Assembly: GCA_003194525.1 (NCBI GenBank)
Contig: NBIV01000172.1
Coordinates: 122,956-186,955, forward strand
Reading direction: 5' to 3'
Origin: Gracilariopsis chorda
Lineage: Eukaryota > Rhodophyta > Florideophyceae > Gracilariales > Gracilariaceae
DNA length: 64,000 bases
Shown in pieces: positions 22,335-33,415 of the stretch (within the stretch, counting starts at the first letter, position 1; each line of letters starts with the position of its first letter). The notes under the pieces were generated by a model that saw nothing but the letters and a program-made list of their open reading frames with translations, had not been told where the DNA came from and searched no databases. The position numbers and the translations under genes were made by a program.

Positions 22335-23108
22335 ACGTGATACCAGGGCTTGATGTCGGACTGAACCAGTCCTATTTTGACGCTCATCTTGATCTCTCAG
22401 AGGGCAGTCCCTCTTGTAATGGCCTTTCTGGCCACATTTGAAACACTTTCCTTTCACTTTAGCCTTTAGGGCGCGTTCAGTACCAGCAATACCCGAGACA
22501 GTACCAGAAGCAGGATCTTTTCCTTCCGTCATTCGTGTATCGTACTCTTGGAGGAGTGGGGCCGTAACTTTATCCCACGAAAGATCTACATCAGACATCG
22601 TTTGTAGAGCTGATATCACAGGTCCGAATAAACTCTCTCCAGTACTTCAATAACTTGCAAATAGTATGGCAATCTGCATTGTCTCTTCAATAGGGCTTCC
22701 CATTCCCTCCACCCGTGCAGATAAGGACTCCAGTTCATCCACATAATCTGCCATGGCATTTCAATCGACAAATCGCATTCCATGTAGCTTCGTCAGCAGT
22801 TGTACCCTTGTAGCTGTGTTCTCCGTCGCGTACCGTTCCTTTAACTTCTTTTACATGACAAACGGATTCCTTCGCTCGGAAGCAATTGCTCGAAGAGGTT
22901 TGTCTCCAAGCGATTGAAGAAGATACATGCGTGCCTTGGAAACCTTCAGCTTCGGTTCCTCGGGAAGGCTGTCCAGAGCGCCATCTTCAGAGGCATCTTC
23001 GTGGACTACGCCAAGAAGTTCTTTCGATTCTAGAAGTGCCTCAATTCTCATCATCCAAAGCGTAAAATCGTCATGACGGTGAGCATAGAAGTGTGGCAGC
23101 TTCTTCAC
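22335..23108 (-). pseudogene. copia-1 gag
   Basis: Minus strand. It opens with KKLPHFYAHRHDDFTLWMMR, the start typical of copia gag (DUF4219-like), and passes through the UBN2-like capsid region. There are in-frame stops near 22,853, 22,756 and 22,648. It ends with a CCHC zinc knuckle CFKCGQKGHYKRDC (about 22,440-22,400) used for RNA binding. The three stops fit gag having decayed; the solo LTR separates it from protease. The true start codon is not certain. Confidence 0.85.
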
Positions 23109-23209
23109 GCTTTCGTCTTCCTTAATAACGTGGGATCAGCAGACGTGCACCTAAGACATCTGATGAAGAAGGAACTTTGATGAACACGTCCGTGGAGCCA
23201 TGCTACCAC

Positions 23210-23481
23210 TATTAGGTAGGTTGGATGACTTTTCCTCTCTTTTGGATGAGGTCTCCTGTGTTTGTTTTATATAGGCTATGCGCCCATGCAAAACCCTGCC
23301 AAAACCAGGGACGCTTCTCGTTATGCAAGTGTTTGCTATGCAGGGAACCACGAACTAAAGAGCTGACGTAGTCACTAATAAGCAGTATTAGTGCCTACCT
23401 CTCAGCAATAATGTCTGACGTATTGTCTATCGTGAGATACATACGTGAGTTTTACGTGCATCATGGTACCATATTACATCA
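23210..23481 (-). repeat. copia-1 5' LTR
   Basis: 272 bp, near-identical partner of 17,948-18,219, ending on the plus strand at CATCA. Directly followed by the target copy ATACT (23,482-23,486). It would contain the element promoter; I cannot point to a convincing TATA box. Confidence 0.92.
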
Positions 23482-24971
23482 ATACTGATTACGGAAATAA
23501 TGGAGAGCTTATCAAAAATGAAGTGGTGGCGTCCTTCTCCCTCGAAGGGGTCCATCATCTTCCGTCTTTATAGCAAACTGCAGACTGTCTTTGAGTTACA
23601 ACATCTGTAGGATGAGAAACTCCTAACGGCTAGAAGAGACTCTAAACGTTACTACTTGAGCTTATAGTGCTACGAACGTAACTCTACTGTCGACTAGCCT
23701 GGAGTCCAGTCTACATGTGACTAGACTGGCTTGAAGTGCTACATGCGTGATTGTACTGTCCTCGAATATCTCTTAGTGTTACACTTACTGATAGTGACTT
23801 CACTGAATTGTTCCCGAGGAAGATAGAGAGAATGCTATATCGAGCTATTCTTTCTTCACTTTGCAGGCTGTCTCTCATTTCTGCATGTGGAATATCAAAG
23901 TACTTATGCCAACTTCTCGAACTTTCTGTCGAAGACAACAAGAGGGAACCTTTGGACGACATTTTGCGACCACTAGAAACCACCCTGAATATGTCATCGG
24001 CATCCAAAACTGACTGGACGCCATCCCTTCAAAAGGATCTAATAACAAAGAAGGTGCTTGACCATCCGCGAGTACATATTGATATTGACAATTCCACAAC
24101 TTCCGGTGGAGGTACACGTTCTACAGTTGCTTCGAAGAAGAGAATGAGTGTTAACGTCAAATCATCCGATACCTCGGATGAGTTTTCAAGAGAATTTAAG
24201 AGTTATCTCGAGGATCAAATCAAGAAAATTGCATCCACAGTTAAACAAAAGGATCAAGATTTGAAAGATAAGACAACGGAAATGATGTATGATGCGATCG
24301 AGGCTTTCAAAGGTAGCATTACAGAGTTGGCTGCAGAGACGACCGGAACTCTGAAGGTTAATATCCAAACCTTGAAGCAGAGAATCACAGATGAAGAATC
24401 AGTACGCCCAGAGTTGATAGATTTCGTTACTATGGGTGCTGAGATCACGTTCAAGGTGGTCAAGAAGAAGGCTTTTGCAGATTATTGGGACTGAAATGCT
24501 TTTGCAGTCGATGTTATCGGACTAGTTCAAGTAGTGGCTGGTGCAGTCATCCTTTTTGTCACAGCTAGTGTGGCGACGAACATTGCAGGAGCACTTTTTG
24601 GCAAGGGGTTTGGTGACATGATATATGTCAAAACAGCCGGACTCGCAGGCACTTTCTCATGAAAGGAGTATGGCATTCCGAGAGCAATATCGTTGGAAGT
24701 AACCATGACGGTTGGGTTGGCAAGCGCGGACATCGCAACCCTGATGAACAGAGGCGCTCAGGCGGATGCAATTGCCACAAAAGTTGCCGTCAGGGCTTTA
24801 GCTAAGGCAGTCGCAAAGAAGGCCACCGGGGAAATTACCAAGGTAGCAGCAAGCTATAGGGTAGGAATGGGGGCTCAGAAACTGTCTGAGCTGGCAACCG
24901 GAGAGATTCTTAACACGTTCAAGAAAAACTTTCTGAGTTTTGCTCAGGTACGCTACATAGGTATGTGCTGA
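23482..24971 (+). pseudogene. SecA-like giant gene: region after the copia insertion, with hydrophobic segment
   Basis: 23,487-23,575 may continue the interrupted frame. 23,576-23,760 looks non-coding. From about 23,830 a frame runs to 24,494 (TGA), with charged helices (SYLEDQIKKIASTVKQKDQD) and a Ser/Thr-rich linker. It continues in the same frame as VIGLVQVVAGAVILFVTASV then ATNIAGALFGKGFGDMIY, a hydrophobic Gly/Ala-rich stretch that could insert in a membrane. A TGA at 24,660-24,662, where Trp fits, precedes KEYGIPRAISLEV. I believe eukaryotic giant SecA-domain proteins carry a similar hydrophobic segment followed by a W-K-x-Y-G-I-x-K-A-I-S-like motif. That belief is from memory and should be checked. 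Confidence 0.6.
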
Positions 24972-25169
24972 CCGTGTTGCGGTCTGACGGAGAAAAAGGA
25001 GAACAGGCACAAAGACCTCAGAAGTTCTCCTGAGGTTGCCTCCTCCCTCCAGAGTTCTTCACCTGGAGGTCGACGTTTATTGAGTACGTGAGTTGCGCTT
25101 TGCTTCTTCTCGCTGTGCACCCCACTGCTGCGTAGGTTGCGTGCGCTTCTCTATTTGGTGACACGAAAT

Positions 25170-26632
25170 TCAACTCCAGGCCTCTCCGGATTTGGAGTTT
25201 CTCCGGTGCCCATTCTGGATACTGTAGGTGTAAAACAGCCTTGTACTTCTCATGGAATCGCTCGGATTGTCAACAATGAGCATGGCGGAATCTAATTTCA
25301 TGTGCCGAGAGACTGTTGCAAAGATCACGACAACCGTCAGCGCAATGATGAACACTTATGGTAAGGAATAGGCAATTAAGTACGTCACAGATGCAGTGAC
25401 TGATGCCGCCCCTGGTACCGCTGCCGGAACATGGGAAGCAAATATTATGGCGGGGTATTGAAGGCTGCTACCGAAGTTTCCAACAGCCTAGGAGCCATCG
25501 GAAAGCGAATGGAACAATCCGGGCACAAATGGGCGAAGATTGTCGAAATGGCTAGTCAATGGATTGGCTACGCTGCTAGAATAAATGGCTTTATTGACGC
25601 TATTCAGCTATTTCTGCGGTACCTACCAGCAATTTGTGATCAAACCTACAAACGCCTAGTCAGAATAAAGTCTGTCCAAGAAAAGACACCCACAGACGTT
25701 TTAGAGGGCACAGAAAAAACAGGAATGGATTCAAAAGCATATGAAGAGTATCAGAGACAAAATCTATAAAGCTGTAGAAACTCTCACTTACAATGGAATC
25801 ACTGGAACAGTCGTCAATGAGCTGCTTGGCTATAGCATGGAGAAGCTATCTGCACGAACTGTCGAAAAGCGTAGGAGGGACTACGAAGAACGACAAAGGA
25901 GAGCAGTTGGTGGAGACATAATCAAGAAACTCGGGTCGAAAGATACTTAGACGCAACGAGAGAGGGAAGCCTTGGTTGATCTTCAGACGACTTTAACCGA
26001 CCCCAAGAACAAGTATCCATCAATTCCAATAACAATCAACCTTGCGAAGAAGCCTGGTTTGAAAGTAATGTTCAACGGCAACATTGCAAATGTCGGTGAC
26101 CTAACTGGTATATTGGGCAAAAAAAGGCTTGAAAGTTATCCCCCGGAAAGCTGGTGAGGCTTATGGAATAGTTGTAAGACCGAAGTACCAAGAGTACGTT
26201 TCTGGAATCACTTTTCTCAAACAGGCAGACTTATTCGATCTCCGAGCTATGGCGAAACCTGCAAATGTTAATGTTACTCTCACATACACAGAGAAGGGAG
26301 AGAAAACGTCAATGAATATTGATCCTGTGGGTGACGCAGTGGGGACAGGGAAGATGCAACTGCTGAAGAACAAAGACTATCCCGAGGGTCGGTACGTCTT
26401 GCATGACGATGATGGAAACATGAAAATGCGGTATGACTTCAAGGCCATTGGAAACGCGCACAATTACTGTTATATGCAAGCGAAGTGGCAAACTTCGACG
26501 ACTCGACTGCTGCATTGGCGAAAGCGAACTCCAAAGACGAGCTGAAGGACTTCTTAACTAGGGTGAGAAAACAAGCCATGAATGATGGAGATTTGCAGAA
26601 AACTTACTGGAGGGAGAGCATGAAACTGAGAA
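25170..26632 (+). pseudogene. SecA-like giant gene: C-terminal region with possible OTU-like Cys box
   Basis: Frames change at about 25,430-25,470, 25,741 and 26,129, with a TAG at 25,948-25,950. The reading includes KWAKIVEMASQWIGYAARIN, the basic helix SARTVEKRRRDYEERQRR, IPITINLAKKPGLKVMFNGN, and then YPEGRYVLHDDDGNMK followed by AIGNAHNYCYMQA (about 26,450-26,485). The order 'G-x-Y-V-L then about 15 residues then G-N-x-x-N-x-C-x-x-x-A' recalls the active-site Cys box of OTU-type cysteine proteases. The usual Asp before Asn-Cys is missing, so this is a weak lead. The preceding 24,972-25,200 looks like an unrelated insertion. Confidence 0.45.
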
Positions 26633-26633
26633 C

Positions 26634-27404
26634 ATGATCCTTGGAGGCAGCAGTACCCTTCCACTTACCCTTGTTACTGCACTACGTCAGCCAGTGCTGA
26701 TGTTGAAAATACCCATGGGTTTGTAAAGGCAATCACGACAGGGTATGAATGATTTTCCAAGTCGACCTGTTCTGTCGAGGGCAATGTCATCAGCTTCCAG
26801 GGATACGGATATGGCTCTAGCAAGGAAATCCATGGATAATGGAGATGAAGGGGCCGATGTGCGAGTTATTACAATTCAAATCTCGAAACGAACTCTGAGA
26901 AGTTTCTTGGGGATCGACCGAACTGATGGAGACGTCGTTCTAACTCGTCCAAGAATCACATTGGCCGCAGTGTCGCAAGTGAAGGACATGTTAAGTTCTC
27001 AACCCAAAGGGGATAAAGAACCGTTGAGATTCGTTGTGGAGACCGAAAAGCCTGAGGATTGTGTGGCACTGGAGATTCGTAGACATCAGTTGAAGTACGG
27101 CTTCTCTGTTGATGGGTACTATGAGAAGGGGATTTTAATCATTTCGGATATTCAAAAGATTGAAGATAAGGAGGCTGAAGCTGTTGACGTTGAAGATAAC
27201 GAAGAGCCTGTGTTGCCAAGTCTTGATAGTTTTAGTTCTCCCGCGGATCTGGAAAGCTCAACAGGTGAATTGGAATATGGATTTGATATAGCGGAGAATA
27301 ACAATGTTGGGCTAACGAAATGGGCAACTGCCAGGGATTTGGATACGGATTCCTACCCTGCTCTACATTTAGACGACGTAACAATAGAGGGTTTAGAGGT
27401 GTAG
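26634..27404 (+). pseudogene. SecA-like giant gene: C-terminal acidic tail
   Basis: ATG at 26,634 opens a short frame broken by TAA at about 26,727. The same frame then runs uninterrupted 26,745-27,404. The sequence changes from mixed (VRVITIQISKRTLRSFLGID) to strongly acidic (EDKEAEAVDVEDNEEPVLPS, then AENNNVGL and DDVTIEGLEV). Stops in all frames after 27,404, and repeat F-right from 27,567, suggest this is the natural gene end. It could instead be a separate small gene of 220 residues; strand and spacing favour the former. Confidence 0.5.
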
Positions 27405-27566
27405 AGGTGCTAGATGCCTTGTAGACTTACATATTTACGTCAGGTCTACGAGATGACGTTATGAATTCCTTCATGATTGCATATTGTGTGTCCATTCGAC
27501 GAAAGATCCAGCCCATAACATCTATCGCGATCCGTTGCGGAGATTATGTCAAGGATCTATGACAAA

Positions 27567-27770
27567 TAGTTGTAAGATAGTGAAGGCTGACATAGAGTGC
27601 TACTGAACATCTTTACCAGAACCAAGTCCGACGCACTGTCGATACCGGAACTAGGAAAAGCTTCACTGCGAGATTGAGCTCTCTACTTCCACGAACTGTG
27701 AGGGCGTGATTCATCTTTTAGTGGTCGTCATAGTAAGCTGACACTACTCTACACAATAGTATTGCCAAAA
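27567..27770. repeat. diverged repeat F-right, downstream of the SecA-like gene
   Basis: Same orientation and block order as 6,048-6,245 (TGTAAGATAGTGAAG, CTTTACCAGAACCA, GAGCTCTCTACTT, GTGGTCGTC, ACTCTACACAATAG). The two copies bracket the SecA-like gene. Confidence 0.6.
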
Positions 27771-30700
27771 AGAATAAGGAAGAAAAAGATGGATGGAATG
27801 GTTGAACTGCTTACTTTCCTCATCGATAGCATCAAATCAAAGCAGAGTTTCACATCAACCTATCAACACCATTTTGTTCTCTTCTCACAACAGACATAGC
27901 ATGTATTGCTCTAGACGGGGTATTGATAAAGATAATGGGATGCATGCCAAATAAATCGATACCCCGTAAGGCGGCTAGAGAGGTAGGTGCACAGTAGAGA
28001 AAAGGATGTTGCGAAGTTTGGTAACGATCATTATCTCTCTACAAACATCAGTATACGTATTAAGGCATCGTCCGCCGCCATAATTCTAAAGCGCAAGTAC
28101 CTTCGTCAGAACGAGACCTTCGTAGTTTATTATTCGGGAATGCTGCGAACGCGCAGCAGTTCCTTTCCCAGAAAGGTACTGTTTTCACAAGGGCATGCAT
28201 CCCAATTGAACTACGTGACAAGATTTGACGGCACCTGCACACGCAGTTACTCGTTGCACCCGAGCAACGGTAACTCGTCGTCGGTCCCTGTAGGCTGTAC
28301 TAAAACCAATCAAATAAAATGTAAAGAACAAGAAGAAACTGTAGGGTAGGGTGGGAGGCAGAGAAAAGAACTGTGGCTTGAGAATTGTCAAGTACCAAAA
28401 AAATGAAAATTGGAAGCAGAGCGGGGGAGGTTGATGCCAGTGGAAGTAGAGGAAGTTCGTGAGCCACTCCAAGATTTAAGTAGTCTCGTTTTGTCCTTGG
28501 AACTGCTGACACAGACAAAAAACATCTTTACCATCTACTTCATGAATTGGAACGTCTTGATTGTCATTACACGCGATATGAATTTGCCGTTCTGGCAATC
28601 AACACTGCAAAGAATTCACCGCCACCCTTCAGGGCATTCCTACTGGTGTGCTCAAACCCGAAGAACCTAGAGTTTTGTACCTACATGATTGGAAGACTAA
28701 AATCGGTTGTGTTTGCACCATTTTCAATGCAAGCTTTCCCGCATAAGTGACTCAGACCAAAGCTTTCAATGCCGTCCATAGTGCTGTTTCAACACTTCCC
28801 GCCATATGCTTTCAGAATCACCCTTCTTCCTACCATCCAACCCGGCCCTCCCGGCACTGCAATGACAATCAGTAGTTCATCATCTTCCGATGATGATGAA
28901 ATCATTTTATGTGTTGTTTTTATGATATTGAACGTTAAATTTCCCGGAACAACAAGCTCTAAGCATACCATCGCAAATCTTTCCAGAGTCAAAATTGCAA
29001 TCGTAATATATATCGCCCTGACGGGGCCAAACGTATTGACACAAGTTACTCTTGTCAGCACGAAATATGTTAATCATTAATCACTTCTTAAGGGTTGAAA
29101 AAAAGATCCTCCGTAAGAATAACAATTAACGAACGCAATAAAACGGATACCTGTGGTGCAAACATAATTCTAGTGCAGCAATCTGATGCCGCTAAACTTT
29201 TCAAAGCGATTAACTGCCAGAAACGAACTGTTTTAAACAATTCTAAAGCAAATGATTTGTATCTTGTTAACTGTTTGGAACCCATCTAAACCCAGTGAAA
29301 TCGTTTTCTCGGGGGTTTGTTTGCCATAAAACCGACACGCTTTCCGTACGCCTTACTATGGGCTCCCACAAGATAGAAGTGGCAGCTCCAATTCTGATCT
29401 TCCAAACATGCCTCTACGGGGTTGCTTCTGGACGATCAGCTGGCCTAAAGCCTCTGCCGACAAGCACCACCACCAAATTTGCACTAACACCAGCACTACT
29501 CTGCAGCCTTTTCCCGCTTTTTTTGGGTTACTACACCGAGCGCTTTCTCTTTCGATGATTTTATATTCGTATTCTACCATTTGTCACCCGCTTCAAGAAT
29601 GTAGCATCCTCTTTCTCACGTACTCTGTGCAGCGCTTGGCTTGCTGTCTTTCGTGTTTTATTTGCGCGTGATTCTCTTTACTCGCCCCTTGCGCTCTTAT
29701 TTTACCTTCCTCTTCTGAGCACTTAACTTTTTCAGCCTATCGCTTTCCAATTTTCTAGCTTATTTTATCTTCTGCTCTCGGTTCTCACCTCCTACTTCCT
29801 TTCATTTCCCTTTTCTGCCACAATTGTAGAGGTCCAAGTACCATTAACGCTGTTAATTTGGAGCCGGTCTTTCTCTTTGGCGAGTGCAGAGCAATGCCAT
29901 TACGCATACCCTTTGGACGATACGGATCATGAATGATTCGGTATTGGCGTGGCATCGGTTCAGCTCATCTATGAGTGGACGCTCAAACGTTTTGGTTGAA
30001 GTTGGAAATGAATTTTGTTTGGTAGTTTTGGAACCTTCACGGAATATTTCTATGATATCTGAAATAGGTGAACGCTTAACGAGCGTGCGGGCGCTCTATA
30101 TTTCTGTCATGCTTCAAACATGTCGTTTTTCGCCGTGGCCGGCCATTCGTCTCAATAAAACAAACCTGCGGACCACAGGTGTGGCACACTACATTAGTAG
30201 TATTATTAGTTTCATTAGATCCCAATAGTACTTTATTGAAGAGGGGCCTGCCGTTTCACCCTACATTAAAGCAAAGGTGTAACTCGGCTCTGATTGTATC
30301 GCCTGCATGAATTTACTAACTCCCCTCGGAGTTTCGTCCCGTTTTTTTTCCTTAAACTTATCTGTACAGTGTCAATGAGAACCTCTGATTTGTCTTTTCA
30401 CTTGCGTTTCCCGACTGCCAACTTATATTACCGTTTTGGTCACTTTCTTATCTTCAGAGCAGATAGTTCTTCGAAACAGTATTCAGTTTTGACGTGCTGG
30501 CTGAATACGCATAAGTCTCACCACCGGGTCTCTTCTGTCTTTCTGTACAAAATGTCAGGTTTTACCTTTTGCCTAGGTTCCGTTCCCTTTTCTCTTTTTC
30601 CCTTCGGATTCTACGTCAGCCAGAACACTGCTCACACGGACCGTTGCACTAAGTCGACCGTCTGGTAGACCGACTCCCGGGAACACCTCTATAGGTATAG

Positions 30701-31100
30701 CCAGAAGCCACCTCGGGTTTACAACCAAACACCGTGTGGTACGCAGGGCTCTATCGTTGAGCCTATCTCGTAGGGGAGCAAGGCCGCGAACACAGTGAAA
30801 GGAGTTTAAATCTAGGGATATCGCTCCACAAGTGGTCTCCTGACCTAGAATCGGTTTACTTACAGTTATTTTGATCACCTTATAGATTTCTGTGTCATTT
30901 TAGTTCTGGAAGGATCTATCAAGATCTTCGTATAGCCCCAGGTCTTTAGAAAAATAGGATTCGAGTTTGTTGAAGTTACTAACACTCGGTTGACTGGTAC
31001 GAAGTATGTCGCCAGCCGCCCTTAATTCTCCGACTGGTTCTACCAATGATGTTTTTATAGCCCTATAGAATGGACCGCGTACGCAGACGTCCGTTCTGGA
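27771..31100. other. no recognisable gene; decayed sequence with hairpins
   Basis: Short ORFs on both strands lack known motifs. One plus-strand piece near 28,490-28,750 (HLYHLLHELERLDCHYTRYE, AFLLVCSNPKNLEFCTYMIG) has protein-like composition but I do not recognise it. Inverted repeats: 27,915-27,927/27,955-27,967 (ACGGGGTATYGAT), 28,246-28,274 (GTTAC...GTAAC) and 28,876-28,900 (TTCATCATC/GATGATGAA). 29,450-29,830 is pyrimidine-rich. 30,660-31,100 may be leader sequence of the gag-like remnant that follows. Confidence 0.45.
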
Positions 31101-31104
31101 AGGT

Positions 31105-32390
31105 TTGGACAACAATGACATTGATCAGAATACCCAAAGAACGCCCTCGGTTGCTTCTCCTCCACATGCTATAACCCGTGCGGTCCCATCACCAGTGGTC
31201 GAAATGCCATCTGTGGTTTACCCTAGTATGGACTCAGCTGAGTTTTCTGCACTGGAGTCGATGATCCACATCTCTAAACTCGCTCATTTGTCTCTCCTCG
31301 AACAGGTAAACGAGCTTCGTCAATAAGTTGAAATTGGCCAAGTTCGGGATGTCTCGGGAAATATCCAACTCTTACGTCGAGACGTGGACTCCATTTTAGA
31401 TTGTCTGGTTGCCTCTGTTACCTTCTACAAGGACTGAAATAAGTTTGTCAATGAGGTTCACGTGGCCTTGGAACGAGTGCACGCTCGACTGGATACGCTG
31501 GAAGTGATCATCCGTATGGATACAGAAGCGCCCACGAAGCGGAAAACGAGGTCATCTCTATCGATTCAATTCGCCGCTAGAACAAACGACAGGCTCGTTA
31601 ACCCAAAAAAGATGTTCACTACCTTGATTTGGGTTCGTCAGATTCTGATCTCCATTCCGCGGGTTTCCCGTCGGACTCATGGGATTCCGATAATAAACGG
31701 AGGAAGTCCTTTGCGACGAAATACAAGGCGACTAATACTATTCAGGATGTTATTCGCTCTCGCGGGAAAGATAAAAGTCATTTGGGACTCTATGAATTAA
31801 AACCAACCAATCTGCTTTACCAGAAAATGCTATCGTATTGGTATTATCGGTTAGATGATTCCTCATCTATTTGGTGTGCACGCTATACTGGTAAGGTGAA
31901 GCATTGCACCAAAAGTATGAATATTACTCTTTAAATGAGTCGTTTTTCAGTAGAACATCTAATTCCGGTGCTTGCCTTCCTAGCCAGGTTTGTTCAAGAC
32001 GTTGACATACTCTGCATGAGTGAGGCCGAAGTGTATCTTACCTTATCGTGTTTCCCAACAGGTATGGCTGAGCATCAGTTCAATTCGGTTTGAGGAACCT
32101 TGAGAGCCTCGGAAGAAGAAGTAACATGCTGACCGGAAGCGTTTCAATACGTTCTGAAGTTATACGCTGCCAGAGACGCCATTCTTACGGCGGTACTCGC
32201 TTTAATAGATACGAAACGGAATTGTTCTGGATCCGAAACTGTCTATTCATCTCGCTTGAATAAAGCGTTTCACCGTTATAGCAATATATATTTCTTACTT
32301 GAAGACCTTCGCCAGCTCACTACGTTCGTTCAGGACTTAAGCTACACGCTATTTTCTAAGGCAACTAAAGGCACGGTTCGCACATAATAA
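31105..32390 (+). pseudogene. gag-like retrotransposon remnant
   Basis: Plus-strand frames at 31,105-31,326, 31,462-31,630 and 31,629-31,934 are followed by stop-interrupted reading to about 32,390. They give a Pro/Ser-rich start, a heptad-like helix (SALESMIHISKLAHLSLLEQ, ERVHARLDTLEV) and a Ser/Asp-rich linker (DLGSSDSDLHSAGFPSDSWD). A region like a capsid core follows (LLYQKMLSYWYYRLDDSSSI, DVDILCMSEAEVYLTL). This architecture fits an LTR-retrotransposon gag, but no zinc knuckle is visible. It lies upstream of and on the same strand as chromovirus A, and could be its gag if the minus-strand element between them was inserted later. Ownership is not proven. Confidence 0.4.
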
Positions 32391-32631
32391 ATTTTAACAA
32401 TAACATTTGACTTTAGTACGATGCTAAGATCTTCAGAAAACGGCGCGAAGCATCAGCAACCGCCTCCATCCATCAATGAACTTGAACCACTTTCCCTGCC
32501 CCTCCCTGAACCCATGCCCCTCCCTCAGAAATCCATTCTCCCGGCCCTATCCATGGCAAAACTTCTACACATGGACAGGCGTCGACCGTTGATCTACTAC
32601 TACTACTATTTCCAGATTCCCCTAAGCACGA

Positions 32632-32690
32632 CTTCTTCCAAATTCCCCTAAGCATGACTTCTTCTAAATTCCAGTTCCATGGTGGACTCA
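32632..32690 (+). repeat. two-copy 26-bp tandem repeat
   Basis: ATTCCCCTAAGCACGACTTC is followed after one unit by ATTCCCCTAAGCATGACTTC, with a third partial ATTCC. It is preceded by a (TAC)n tract at about 32,596-32,612. Confidence 0.6.
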
Positions 32691-33415
32691 TGACGATACT
32701 TGAAGTTTCTCCAAACCCCCAGCCCAGTTTGGCAACGGCACGTTGAAAAGCGAAAGTTCATTGGTAGCTACCGCCTCAAACCGATTGCGTCTTTGTAGGG
32801 TGAGGGAGTTTTGGTTCAAGTAAAACTTGTGAGGCTGTATGTAAAGCTTGAAATTTTAGTCACTTTGCCACCGTCCTCGGTATTTGATATCCTGATCGCT
32901 GAGACGTCCAAACAACATGTCCCTGGATTGCATAATGTGACTGTCGGCTTAAGGAATCCAAAAATACGAAATCGCCAACCTCCAGCTGTAATAAGTCTCC
33001 TAATATAAGGTACCCTTCAAAAAGCAATAATAATCCAATTCCAACGTCCGCCTGGCCATGACTAAGGATGTCATGTGCTAGTGAGTAAATCACAATTTCC
33101 GGGTATACTCCGTGATGTGATGTTGGCCTACTCACGCCTCATCCGTGCAAGCTTAACGCAGAAAGCGTCAATTTTCCTTGTAGTTGCGGCATATCAAATT
33201 CGAAAGCAGCCTTCGCCTGAGCTGCCCCCAAATACTTCAAATAATGCTTTACGTTGTAGGGGTGCACACAGTAATGTGTAAATAACCGGTCGAAGTCTCC
33301 AGCGGTGGCGAACCGCCGTTCCGACTCGCCTAAAGTTTCCAGCCACGCCAAAAATTGTTGCAGGTGGCTATTACAATTCTACAGCGTGGACGGCTTTACT
33401 CGTTTGTGTGCAAGT

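Larger units (their letters stand above)
17948..23481 (-). mobile_element. Ty1/copia retrotransposon (copia-1), full length but decayed
   Basis: A 5,534-bp element lies on the minus strand. It has two 272-bp LTRs and is flanked by the 5-bp target duplication ATACT (17,943-17,947 and 23,482-23,486). In element orientation the LTR begins TGATGTAATATGG and ends CCTACCTAATA. A primer-binding-like site TGGTAGCATGGCTC follows the 5' LTR; it resembles the initiator-tRNA-Met site used by copia elements. The polypurine tract GGCATGGAGGGG precedes the 3' LTR. Gene order gag-protease-integrase-RT-RNase H is that of Ty1/copia. The LTRs differ at a small number of positions, and several stops break the polyprotein. 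It is further split by the solo LTR at 21,447-22,334. Confidence 0.92.
6222..27404 (+). pseudogene. giant eukaryotic SecA-like ATPase gene, decayed and interrupted (overview)
   Basis: A series of plus-strand frames, joined by short frame changes and single stop codons, makes one very large collinear reading of roughly 4,500 or more codons once insertions are set aside. Order: N-terminal coiled coil, long helical region, SecA-type helicase motifs with a coiled-coil insertion, TPR-like region, hydrophobic glycine-rich segment, mixed C-terminal region and acidic tail. Insertions are dispersed repeat R2 (10,199-11,040), an unexplained stretch (16,832-17,560), and the copia element (17,948-23,481) with its 5-bp TSD. 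Many stops can be read as transitions from Trp or Arg codons. Large SecA-domain proteins of this kind are predicted in some eukaryote genomes but, as far as I know, are uncharacterised. It is not the plastid translocase, which is far shorter and lacks these extra regions. SecA-family identity is well supported by three separate motifs; the biological role is unknown. Confidence 0.75.

Noticed and set aside
23711..24007. Minus-strand ORF opposite the SecA-like C-terminal region
   Set aside because: A shadow of the plus-strand frame, with no motif and no link to copia-1.
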